From DASUAS01 sp963819475 (GTDB lineage Bacteria; Actinomycetota; Acidimicrobiia; IMCC26256; DASPTH01): DNA of 64,000 nucleotides. Position 1 is the stretch's first letter, and each line of letters opens with the position of its first letter. Made by a program: the position numbers and the translations under genes. The stretch spans positions 428,272 to 492,271 of the forward strand of contig CAWFWE010000003.1 of assembly GCA_963819475.1 (NCBI GenBank), read 5' to 3'. Below, one piece after another: positions 9,661 to 17,345 of the stretch. Below the pieces are notes generated by a model. That model searched no databases, was not told the origin of the DNA, and saw only the letters and a program-made list of their open reading frames with translations.

Positions 9661-12027
9661 GTGCAGCAGGGTCTGGCGGCGCTCCGCGTCGTCGATCTCA
9701 GCTTCGGGATCCCCGGCGGTTACTGCGCGCGCCTGCTCGCCGACGCGGGCGCCGACGTCGTGAAGGTGGAACCACCCGGCGGTGACCCGTGGCGCGGCTG
9801 GTCGGCAGGGGGCGCGAAGGTCGACCCCGAGGACGGCGGCGCGCTGTTCCAGTTCCTGCACCACGGGATGCGATCCGTCGTCGGGCGGCCCGGCGACCCC
9901 GAGGTGGAGGACCTCGTCGCCGGCGCCGACGTGGTGATCGAGAGCTTCCTGCCGTCGGAGCTCGACCCGCAGAGCTGGCGCGACGCGCACCCGGGACTGA
10001 TCGTGTGCTCGATCACCCCGTACGGCCGCTCCGGCCCGTACGCGGAACGCCCGACGACCGAGTTCATCATCCAGGCGGAGTCGGGTGGGCTGGTCGGGCG
10101 GGGCTCGGTGCGGAGCGACCCCTTCCAGGCTGGCGGACGCACCAGCGAATGGCTGGCGGGCACCTTCTCGGCGATGGCGGTCGCGGCGGCGGCGCGGCGT
10201 GCCGCGCGCACCGGTCACGGCGAGCACATCGACTTCTCGGTGGCCGAGGTGATGACCATCGCCGCCAACAGCTACGCCGAGTACATCCGCGCGTTGCTCG
10301 GCAGCCCGCCGATCCAGGGCGCGACCCGCACCATCGAGACGCCGTCGGTCGAACCGACCCTCGACGGGTACGTCGGCGTCTGCACCAACAGCCGCGAGCA
10401 GTTCCACAGCTTCCTGCTGCTCATCGGACGGCCCGACCTCATCGAGACCGACGAATTCAGCAGCCACGTCGACCGTCAGGCGCGCTGGGACGAGTGGAAC
10501 GAGATCGTGCACGCGTGGACGACGCAGCACACCACCGCCGACATCGTGCGGATGGCCAGCGAGCTGCGCATCCCGGTGGCCCCGGTGCACGGCCCGGCCA
10601 ACATCCTCGAGTGCGACCACTTCGTCGCCCGCAAGATCTTCGTCGACGACGCATCGGGCACGTTCACGATGCCGCGCCGTCCGTGGCGCATGAACGACGA
10701 GGACCCGCCGTTGCCGCGGCCGGCGCCGCGGCTGGGCGAGCACACCGGGCTGGTCGAGCCGCACACGTCGGCGCGCCCCCCGATCGGCGGGGAGGACCCG
10801 GACCTCCCGCTCGCGGGGCTGCGGGTCCTCGATCTCACCGCGTGGTGGGCGGGCCCGATCGCCGCTGGCGCGTTGGCCGACCTCGGCGCCGACGTCATCC
10901 ACGTCGAGTCGGTGAGCCGCATGGACGGCATGCGGACGACGGGCGCGACCACGGGGATGGAGGGGCCGTGGTGGGAGCGCAGCTCGCACTACCTGTGCTC
11001 CAACGTCAACAAGCGCAACCTCACCCTCGACCTGGGCACCGAGGACGGGCTCGGGTTGCTCCGGCGCCTCATCGCCGAGAGCGACGCGGTGCTGGAGAAC
11101 TTCTCACCGCGGGTGCTCGGCAACTTCGGGCTCGAGTGGGAGCAGATCGAGGCGCTCAACCCGCGGTGCCTGCTCGTGCGCATGCCCGCCTTCGGCCTGT
11201 CGGGACCGTGGCGGGACAACGTCGGGTTCGCGCAGACGATGGAGCAGGTGACCGGCCTGGCCTGGATCACCGGGCACCGCGACGACCAGCCCCGCATCCA
11301 GCGCGGCCCGAGCGACCCGAACGCCGGCATGCACGCGGCGTTCGCGCTCATCGTCGGCCTGGCCGAGCGGGAGGCCACCGGTCGCGGCTGCCTCCTCGAG
11401 GTCACGATGGTCGAGGGCGCCCTGAACGCGGCCGCCGAGCTGGTGCTGGAGGCGACCGCCTACGGCAACCTCCTCGAGCGTGACGGCAACCGCAGCCCCC
11501 ACGTCGCGCCGCAGGGCCTGTACCGCGGCCGCGATCCGGAGACGTGGCTGGCGGTGTCGGTCGCCACCGACGACCAGTGGCGGGGGCTCGTCGCCGCCCT
11601 CGGCTCGCCGGCGTGGGCGAGCGACGCCGACTTCGCCGGTGAAGCCGGGCGGCGCGCCCGGCACGACGAGCTCGACGAGCGCCTGGCCGGGTGGAGCGCG
11701 ACACGCGCGGTGGCCGCCGCCGCCGAGCTGCTGGTGGCGCACGGCGTGCCTGCAGCGGTCGGCCGCGACCCACGGTCGATGTACGACCACCCGCAGCTGC
11801 AGGCGCGCGGGTTCTACGAGGCCATCGACCACCCCGTCGTCGGCCGGCTCGCCACGCCCACGCTGCCGTTCCGCTTCGCGTCGGTCGAACGGTGGCTGCG
11901 CACGCCCGCGCCGACCCTCGGTCAGCACAACCACGAGATCCTCGTCGGGGAGCTCGGCGTCGACGAGGCGACCTACGCCGCGCTCGAGGCCGCCCAGGTC
12001 ATCGGCACCCGCCCGAAGGGCCTCTGA
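9661..12027 (+). CDS. Fused double CaiB/BaiF-type (class III) CoA transferase
   Basis: A 788-aa protein with two complete class III CoA-transferase-like halves. Half one opens LRVVDLSFGIPGGYCARLLA with DAGADVVKVEPPGGDPWRGW. Half two opens near residue 385 with LRVLDLTAWWAGPIAAGALA, then DLGADVIHVES and NLTLDLGTEDGLGLLRRLI. Class III enzymes move CoA between acids as interlocked dimers, so an internal fusion may make an asymmetric pseudo-dimer. The GTG start at 9661 is 3 bases after the DUF35 stop. Family enzymes are usually about 400 aa, so this one is double length. A similar fusion lies at 17346. Confidence 0.88.
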   Translation: MQQGLAALRVVDLSFGIPGGYCARLLADAGADVVKVEPPGGDPWRGWSAGGAKVDPEDGGALFQFLHHGMRSVVGRPGDPEVEDLVAGADVVIESFLPSELDPQSWRDAHPGLIVCSITPYGRSGPYAERPTTEFIIQAESGGLVGRGSVRSDPFQAGGRTSEWLAGTFSAMAVAAAARRAARTGHGEHIDFSVAEVMTIAANSYAEYIRALLGSPPIQGATRTIETPSVEPTLDGYVGVCTNSREQFHSFLLLIGRPDLIETDEFSSHVDRQARWDEWNEIVHAWTTQHTTADIVRMASELRIPVAPVHGPANILECDHFVARKIFVDDASGTFTMPRRPWRMNDEDPPLPRPAPRLGEHTGLVEPHTSARPPIGGEDPDLPLAGLRVLDLTAWWAGPIAAGALADLGADVIHVESVSRMDGMRTTGATTGMEGPWWERSSHYLCSNVNKRNLTLDLGTEDGLGLLRRLIAESDAVLENFSPRVLGNFGLEWEQIEALNPRCLLVRMPAFGLSGPWRDNVGFAQTMEQVTGLAWITGHRDDQPRIQRGPSDPNAGMHAAFALIVGLAEREATGRGCLLEVTMVEGALNAAAELVLEATAYGNLLERDGNRSPHVAPQGLYRGRDPETWLAVSVATDDQWRGLVAALGSPAWASDADFAGEAGRRARHDELDERLAGWSATRAVAAAAELLVAHGVPAAVGRDPRSMYDHPQLQARGFYEAIDHPVVGRLATPTLPFRFASVERWLRTPAPTLGQHNHEILVGELGVDEATYAALEAAQVIGTRPKGL

Positions 12028-12036
12028 CCGTCCGCG

Positions 12037-13260
12037 TCAGGCGACGACGCCCTTCACCTTGAGGTCGATCACGGTGTCCCAGTCGAGTCCGAGCTGCTCG
12101 GTGAGGATCTGGTCGCCGTGCTCGTTGAACTCGGGCGACTTGCCCGGCACCGACACCTCCTCGCCGAACTGCACCGGCGTGGCCACGAGCTTGTACTTGT
12201 AGCCGTCCCACTCCAGCTCCTGGAGGTAGCCGTTCGCGACGACCTGCGGGTCGTCCCCGATCTCGATCGTGTCCTGCACGATCGCCCACTGGCCGCGCAT
12301 GCCCGTCAACCGCTCCTTGATCTCGGCGAGGGTGTACTGCTTGATCTCGGCCCGCACGATCTCGGCGCCGACCGCGGCGTTCTCCATGAGGTGCTCGTGG
12401 GTGTCGAACCGGGGATCGCCGACGAGGTCGGTCCGCCCGAGGCGCTCGCAGACCTCCGGCCAGTAGTGGAAGCCCTGCAGCATCGAGAACATGATGAAGC
12501 GCCCGTCGGCGGTGCCGAAGTAGCCGATGAGCGGGTTGAACGGCGCCGCCGGCTCGCCCGATGGGGGCGCCTGCCAGGCCATGCCGATGTCCTGGGAGAC
12601 CGCGATGGTGCCGCCCAGCGCCCACATCGCCGTCGACAGGAGCGACACGTCGACCACCTGGGCCTCGCCGGTGCGCTCGCGGTGCAGCAGCGCGGCCGAG
12701 ATGCCGCCGGCGATGGTCATGGCGCCGATCGAGTCGCCGAACGCGGGCCCGGGCTGGTTGAGCGGCTGGGGCAGGTCGGAGGGCGTGACCGAGTGGGCGA
12801 CCCCCGAGCGGGCCCAGAACCCGAGCGAGTCGTAGCCGCCGGCGTCGGCGTCGGGGCCGCGGTTGCCGTAGCCCGTCCCCCGCACGTAGACGATGTTCGG
12901 GTTGTGGGCCCGGATGTCGTCCACCTCGATCTGGAGCTTCTTGCGGACGCCCTCCATCTTGTTGGTGAGGAAGACGTCGGAGATGGCGGCGAGCCGGTAG
13001 AGGAGGTCGCGCCCGGCGGGGTCGGTCAGGTCGAGGCCGAGGCTCTTCTTCCCACGGTTCGCGTGCTCCATGAGCACCGCCACCTTGCCGTCGAAGCCGG
13101 CGATGCCGGTCGAGCCCAGCCCGCGCGCGGCGTCGCCCCGGGTGACGTGCTCGATCTTGATCACCTCGGCGCCCCAGTCGGCGAGGATGGCGGAAGCCGC
13201 GGGCACGAAGGTGTGCTCGGCGACCTCGAGGATGCGGATGCCGTCCATCACGTTGCTCAT
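12037..13260 (-). CDS. CaiB/BaiF-type (class III) CoA transferase
   Basis: A single-domain class III CoA transferase of 407 aa. I chose the ATG at 13260 (MSNVMDGIRILEVAEHTFVP) because it follows GGAGAAGC, a good ribosome-binding site. An upstream in-frame ATG lies in repeat DNA. Segments: ILADWGAEVIKIEHVTRG, NRGKKSLGLDLTDPAGRDLL, VRGTGYGNRGPDADAGGYDS. The catalytic aspartate should lie near GGYDSLGFWARSG. The gene converges on the double-domain enzyme. Its RBS and first two codons are the end of a repeat element shared with the livG-livF spacer. Confidence 0.9.
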   Translation of the reverse strand: MSNVMDGIRILEVAEHTFVPAASAILADWGAEVIKIEHVTRGDAARGLGSTGIAGFDGKVAVLMEHANRGKKSLGLDLTDPAGRDLLYRLAAISDVFLTNKMEGVRKKLQIEVDDIRAHNPNIVYVRGTGYGNRGPDADAGGYDSLGFWARSGVAHSVTPSDLPQPLNQPGPAFGDSIGAMTIAGGISAALLHRERTGEAQVVDVSLLSTAMWALGGTIAVSQDIGMAWQAPPSGEPAAPFNPLIGYFGTADGRFIMFSMLQGFHYWPEVCERLGRTDLVGDPRFDTHEHLMENAAVGAEIVRAEIKQYTLAEIKERLTGMRGQWAIVQDTIEIGDDPQVVANGYLQELEWDGYKYKLVATPVQFGEEVSVPGKSPEFNEHGDQILTEQLGLDWDTVIDLKVKGVVA

Positions 13261-13405
13261 GCTTCTCCACTCTCGGCGCTTACTCGATGGCTTGCTCTTT
13301 GCCGGCCGGGATGCCCGGCCGGCCACCGTTCGCTCGCGTGCGCCGGGCCGCTCAGGCCCCGCTCCGTGCGAGCGGGGATACCCCGGTCGCGTCCACTCCG
13401 CTCAT
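13261..13405 (-). repeat. 145-bp relative of the 89-bp start-codon repeat
   Basis: Read on the minus strand, this begins with ATGAGC at 13405 and ends GGAGAAGC directly before the ATGAGC start of the CoA transferase. That framing is the same as in the five 89-bp units at 40696-41140. It keeps a hairpin CGGGG-TAT-CCCCG where the 89-bp units have GCCGGG-TAT-CCCGGC. It keeps GGGCC-N5-GGCCC and adds a long stem GCCGGCCGGG-CAT-CCCGGCCGGC. Base changes on both sides of the first stem are compensatory. It also encodes a 17-codon leader ORF, MSGVDATGVSPLARSGA. No other gene is visible between 13261 and 13476. Confidence 0.75.
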
Positions 13406-13476
13406 GCGGGGCAGCGTAGGAGGTCGCGACCCGTCCTGCCCGATAGCGTCACGAGCTGAACAGGAGAGGTCGCGTG

Positions 13477-14229
13477 ATGCGGTTCGCCGACAAGGTCGCG
13501 TTCATCACCGGTGGGGGGATCGGCTTCGGGCGCGCCTTCGCCCGGGCGCTGGCGGCCGAGGGGGCGTCGATCGTCGTCGCCGACATCGACACCGTCGCGG
13601 GCGAGACGCTGGCGGCGGAGCTCGAGGCGGCCGGGACGCCGGCGTCGAGCGTCCCGTGCGACGTCGCCGACGAGCACCAGGTCGAGGCCGCGGTCGCCGC
13701 CGCGGTGGCGCGGTTCGGCGGCATCGACATCCTGGTCAACAACGCGGGCAAGCACCTCACGAAGTACAACCAGCCGTTCTCGGTGCTCGAGCGCGACGAG
13801 CTCCGCGCCCTGTTCGACGTGAACGTCATCGGCGTCGTGAACTGCTCGGTCGCCGCCCGCCCGTCCATGGCGGCCCGGGGTGGGGGCACCATCGTCAACA
13901 TCTCGTCGATGGCGTCCTACCTCAGCGGCACGCCGTATTCGGTCTCGAAGCTGGCGGTGCGGGGCCTCACCATTGCCTTCGCCCAGGAGTTCGCACCTGA
14001 CCACATCCGGGTCAACGGCATCGCGCCCGGGCTCATGGCCACCGAGAACGCGATGGACGACCTGCCGCAGGAGCTGGTCGACCAGTTCGTCAACCAGCTC
14101 CAGCTCGTGCCGCGCCTGGGTCAGATGGACGACATCGTGCGGGCGTTGCTCTTCCTCTGCTCCGAGGACTCGTCGTTCGTCACCGGCGAGACCCTGAAGG
14201 TCACCGGCGGCTACCCGCTCTTCCTCTGA
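13477..14229 (+). CDS. SDR-family oxidoreductase
   Basis: A 250-aa classical short-chain dehydrogenase/reductase. Cofactor motif TGGGIGFG near residue 12, ILVNNAGKH, the catalytic serine region IVNISSMASYLSG and YSVSK with the catalytic Tyr and Lys. A GTG three bases earlier (13474) is also possible. I prefer the ATG at 13477, which lies 7 bases after the RBS AGGAGAGG (13462-13469). The gene precedes two enoyl-CoA hydratases, suggesting a 3-hydroxyacyl-CoA or alcohol dehydrogenase role in beta-oxidation. Confidence 0.9.
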   Translation: MRFADKVAFITGGGIGFGRAFARALAAEGASIVVADIDTVAGETLAAELEAAGTPASSVPCDVADEHQVEAAVAAAVARFGGIDILVNNAGKHLTKYNQPFSVLERDELRALFDVNVIGVVNCSVAARPSMAARGGGTIVNISSMASYLSGTPYSVSKLAVRGLTIAFAQEFAPDHIRVNGIAPGLMATENAMDDLPQELVDQFVNQLQLVPRLGQMDDIVRALLFLCSEDSSFVTGETLKVTGGYPLFL

Positions 14230-14294
14230 CCTCGGTGGTGTCCGGAAGCGCACTCTGTGTAGCGTCGGGTGCCCGTCCGGTTGGGAGGTCCGCA

Positions 14295-15203
14295 ATGGCT
14301 GAGTCCGAGTACCGCTACGTCACCTACGAGACGCTCGACGACGGCACGATCGCCCGCATCATGCTCAACCGACCCGAGACGCGGAACGCCCAGCACCGCT
14401 CGATGCTCGTCGAGCTGAACGAGGCGTTCCTGCGGGCCGAGGCCGACGACACCGTGCGGGTGGTGATCTTCGGTGGCGAAGGGCCGATGTTCTCGTCGGG
14501 CCACGACACCGGCAGCAAGGAGATGTGGGAGGAGATGCACCCGGGGCCCAACCAGCACCCGACCGCGGCGATCAACGGCGGTAGCCGCAACGGCCCAGAG
14601 CGGCTCATGCTGCAGGAGTGGCACTACTTCTTCCAGAACACGCTGCGCTGGCGGAACCTTCGCAAGATCACCATCGCCCAGGTGCACGGTGGCGTGTACG
14701 CGGCCGGGCTGATGCTGATGTGGGCCTGCGACCTCATCGTCGCCGCCGAGGGCACGATCTTCGCCGACGTCGTCGGCACGCGGCTGGGCATGTGCGGCGT
14801 CGAGTACTTCGCCCACCCGTGGGAGTTCGGCGCCCGCAAGACGAAGGAGCTCATGCTCACCGGCGACTCGATCGACGCCGAGGAGGCGTACCGCCTCGGG
14901 ATGGTGAGCAAGATCTTCCCGGTCGACGAGCTCGGCGACCGCACGCTCGAGTTCGCCCGGCGCATCGCCAAGATCCCGACGATGGCCGCGCTACTGGTCA
15001 AGGAGTCGGTGAACCAGACGCAGGACAACCAGGGCTTCTACAACTCGCTGCACGCGTGCTTCACCATGCACGAGCTGAACCACGCGCACTGGATGGTCGA
15101 GCACGACGACAAGATGGCGGTCGCCAAGCTGGGTGAGGACGTCCCCGACTGGCGGGGCACCAAGCTCAAGCTCGCCGAGCGCGACACCGTGGAGGCGGTG
15201 TGA
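14295..15203 (+). CDS. Enoyl-CoA hydratase/isomerase family protein
   Basis: A 302-aa crotonase-fold protein, start MAESEYRYVTYETLDDG after RBS GGGAGG (14283-14288). Features are IMLNRPETRNAQHRSML, the first oxyanion-hole segment MFSSGHDTGSKEMWEEMH, the second oxyanion segment QVHGGVYAAGLMLMWACDLI and VVGTRLGMCGVEYFAHPWEF. An insertion of about 35 residues follows the first oxyanion segment compared with compact crotonases. It hydrates or otherwise transforms enoyl-CoA esters. Its stop overlaps the GTG start of the next crotonase by 4 nt. Confidence 0.9.
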   Translation: MAESEYRYVTYETLDDGTIARIMLNRPETRNAQHRSMLVELNEAFLRAEADDTVRVVIFGGEGPMFSSGHDTGSKEMWEEMHPGPNQHPTAAINGGSRNGPERLMLQEWHYFFQNTLRWRNLRKITIAQVHGGVYAAGLMLMWACDLIVAAEGTIFADVVGTRLGMCGVEYFAHPWEFGARKTKELMLTGDSIDAEEAYRLGMVSKIFPVDELGDRTLEFARRIAKIPTMAALLVKESVNQTQDNQGFYNSLHACFTMHELNHAHWMVEHDDKMAVAKLGEDVPDWRGTKLKLAERDTVEAV

Positions 15204-15982
15204 GCGTTCTCGAGCGTGAGCGGCGCGGCGCCGTCGAGGTGCTGACGCTCAACCGACCCGAGCGGCGCAACGCGCTCAACAAGGAGCTGCTGGCCGCGAT
15301 GGCCGACGCGTTCACGGAGCTCGAAGCCGACGACGCGGTCCGCGCGGTGGTGCTGACGGGCGCCGGTGACCGGGCCTTCTGCGCGGGCATGGACCTGAAG
15401 GAGTTCGCCGAGAGCTCCCGCGACGAGCAGCAGCCGGACCCCGCCGACGACACTGTCGTGCCCGAGCGCCACCAGATCGTGTCCTGGGAGTACCCCAAGC
15501 CGATCGTCGTCGCCCTCAACGGCGCCGCGGTCGGCGGCGGTTTCGAGATCATGATGGCGTGCGACCTCGCGGTCGCGGCCGAGCACGTGATGTTCGGGTT
15601 GGCGGAGGTCAAGCGCGGTCTGATGCCGGGTGGCGGTGGCACGCTGCTCGCCACGCGGATACCTCTGTCGATCGCGCTCGAGATCACGCTCATCGGCGAG
15701 ACGTTCGACGCGGCGCGTGCGCTCGAGCTCGGGTTGGTCAACCGCGTGGTGCCGGCTGGTCAAGAGGTCGACGAGGCACTCGTGCTCGCGAACCGGATCG
15801 CCGAGAACGGGCCACTGGCGGTCCGCACGGTCAAGCGGCTCGTGCGACGGTGCACGACGCTGGGTGGCGACGCCGGCTGGCCGCGCCCGAGTGAGCTCGG
15901 CGCCGTGTTCGGGAGCAAGGACGCGCTCGAGGGCGCACAGGCATTCGCGGAGAAGCGGACTCCACGTTTCGTGGGGCAGTAG
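15200..15982 (+). CDS. Enoyl-CoA hydratase/isomerase family protein
   Basis: A 260-aa crotonase of standard length. The GTG start at 15200 lies inside the previous stop region. Motifs: LTLNRPERRNALNKELLAAM, the first oxyanion segment FCAGMDLKEF, the second ALNGAAVGGGFEIMMACDLA and FGLAEVKRGLMPGGGGT, which holds one likely acid/base Glu. It lies downstream of SDR and crotonase genes and upstream of an acyl-CoA dehydrogenase, consistent with a beta-oxidation operon running 13477-19478. Confidence 0.92.
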   Translation: MSVLERERRGAVEVLTLNRPERRNALNKELLAAMADAFTELEADDAVRAVVLTGAGDRAFCAGMDLKEFAESSRDEQQPDPADDTVVPERHQIVSWEYPKPIVVALNGAAVGGGFEIMMACDLAVAAEHVMFGLAEVKRGLMPGGGGTLLATRIPLSIALEITLIGETFDAARALELGLVNRVVPAGQEVDEALVLANRIAENGPLAVRTVKRLVRRCTTLGGDAGWPRPSELGAVFGSKDALEGAQAFAEKRTPRFVGQ

Positions 15983-16005
15983 TCGAGAGCACTGGAGGCG
16001 ACGCG

Positions 16006-17307
16006 ATGGCGTGGGACTTCGAGACCGAGCCCGAGTTCGAGGCGAAGCTGGAGTGGATCCGGCAGTTCGTGGCCGAGCGCATCGAGCCACTCGACCTCAT
16101 CTACGGGGGGCGCGCCTTCCACCCGCTCGACGACGAGACCGCACCCCTCGTCAAGCCGATGCAGGAGGAGATCAGGGCGCAGGGCTTGTGGGCCGCGCAC
16201 CTCGGTCCGGAACTCGGCGGCAAGGGCTTCGGGCAGCTGAAGCTGGCGCTGATCAACGAGATCCTCGGCACCTCGGGATGGGCGCCGATCGTGTTCGGCA
16301 CCGCAGCCCCCGACACCGGCAACGCCGAGATCATCGCCCACTACGGCACCGAAGCGCAGAAGGCGGAGTACCTCCAGCCGCTGCTCAACGGCGAGTGCTT
16401 CTCCTGCTACTCGATGACCGAACCGCACGCCGGCGCCGACCCCAAGATGTTCAAGACCCGCGCGGTCAGGGACGGCGACGAGTGGGTCATCAACGGCTAC
16501 AAGTTCTTCTCGTCGAACGCACGCACGGCGCGGTTCATCATCGTGATGGCCGTGACCGACCCGGACGTGAGCGCGTACCAGGGCATGTCGATGTTCCTCG
16601 TGCCGACGGACACACCCGGTCTCGACGTGGAGCGCCACATCGGGCTCATGGGCGAGTCCGAGGAGGAGGGCATGCACGCCCTCATCCACTACAACGACGT
16701 GCGGGTGCCGGCCGACGCCCTGCTCGGTGGCGAGGGCCAGGCGTTCGCGGTCGCGCAGACCCGCCTCGGTGGCGGCCGCGTGCACCACGCGATGCGCACG
16801 GTCGGCATCTGCCAGAAGGCGCTCGACATGATGTGCGAGCGCGCCTTGTCGCGGGAGACGCAGGGCTCGATCCTGGCCGACAAGCAGATGGTGCAATCCG
16901 ACATCGCCGACGCGTACGCCGAGCTCATGCAGTTCCGGCTGCTGGTGCTGTACACCGCGTGGGAGATCGATCGCTACCACGACTACAAGCGGGTGCGGAA
17001 GAACATCGCCACCATCAAGTTCCTCACCCCGAAGGTGCAGGAGAGCATCATCTTCAAGTCGATGCACCTCCACGGCGCGCTGGGCGTGTCGAACGAGATG
17101 CCCTTCGGCCGGATGTGGGCGGGCGTGCCGATCATGGCGACGGTCGACGGCCCGAGCGAGGTCCACAAGGTCACCGCGGCCAAGGAAGTGCTGAAGGGCT
17201 ACAAGCCCGCCGACGGGCTGTGGCCGTCGGAGTGGCTGCCGGCGAAGCGGGAGGCCGCCCGCAAGAAGATCGAGCACATGCTCGAGCACTCCATCGGGAA
17301 CGCCTGA
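16006..17307 (+). CDS. Acyl-CoA dehydrogenase
   Basis: A 433-aa FAD-dependent acyl-CoA dehydrogenase, start MAWDFETEPEFEAKLEWIRQ after RBS TGGAGG (15993-15998). It holds the family segments ECFSCYSMTEPHAGADPKMF and WVINGYKFFSSNARTARFII, QTRLGGGRVHHAMRTVGICQ and the C-terminal LHGALGVSNEMPF plus DGPSEVHKVTAAKEVL. It is collinear and highly similar to the enzyme at 20141-21442, so the two are paralogs. It introduces a 2,3-double bond in an acyl-CoA ahead of the hydratases encoded just upstream. Confidence 0.93.
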   Translation: MAWDFETEPEFEAKLEWIRQFVAERIEPLDLIYGGRAFHPLDDETAPLVKPMQEEIRAQGLWAAHLGPELGGKGFGQLKLALINEILGTSGWAPIVFGTAAPDTGNAEIIAHYGTEAQKAEYLQPLLNGECFSCYSMTEPHAGADPKMFKTRAVRDGDEWVINGYKFFSSNARTARFIIVMAVTDPDVSAYQGMSMFLVPTDTPGLDVERHIGLMGESEEEGMHALIHYNDVRVPADALLGGEGQAFAVAQTRLGGGRVHHAMRTVGICQKALDMMCERALSRETQGSILADKQMVQSDIADAYAELMQFRLLVLYTAWEIDRYHDYKRVRKNIATIKFLTPKVQESIIFKSMHLHGALGVSNEMPFGRMWAGVPIMATVDGPSEVHKVTAAKEVLKGYKPADGLWPSEWLPAKREAARKKIEHMLEHSIGNA

Positions 17308-17345
17308 CGAGCAGACCGCGGTCCGAGGGGGCGAGGTCCGCGCGC

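Noticed and set aside
15630..17345. Very long plus-strand frame upstream of the CoA transferase at 17346
   Set aside because: It runs through the enoyl-CoA hydratase and acyl-CoA dehydrogenase in a different frame with arginine-rich, low-information sequence.
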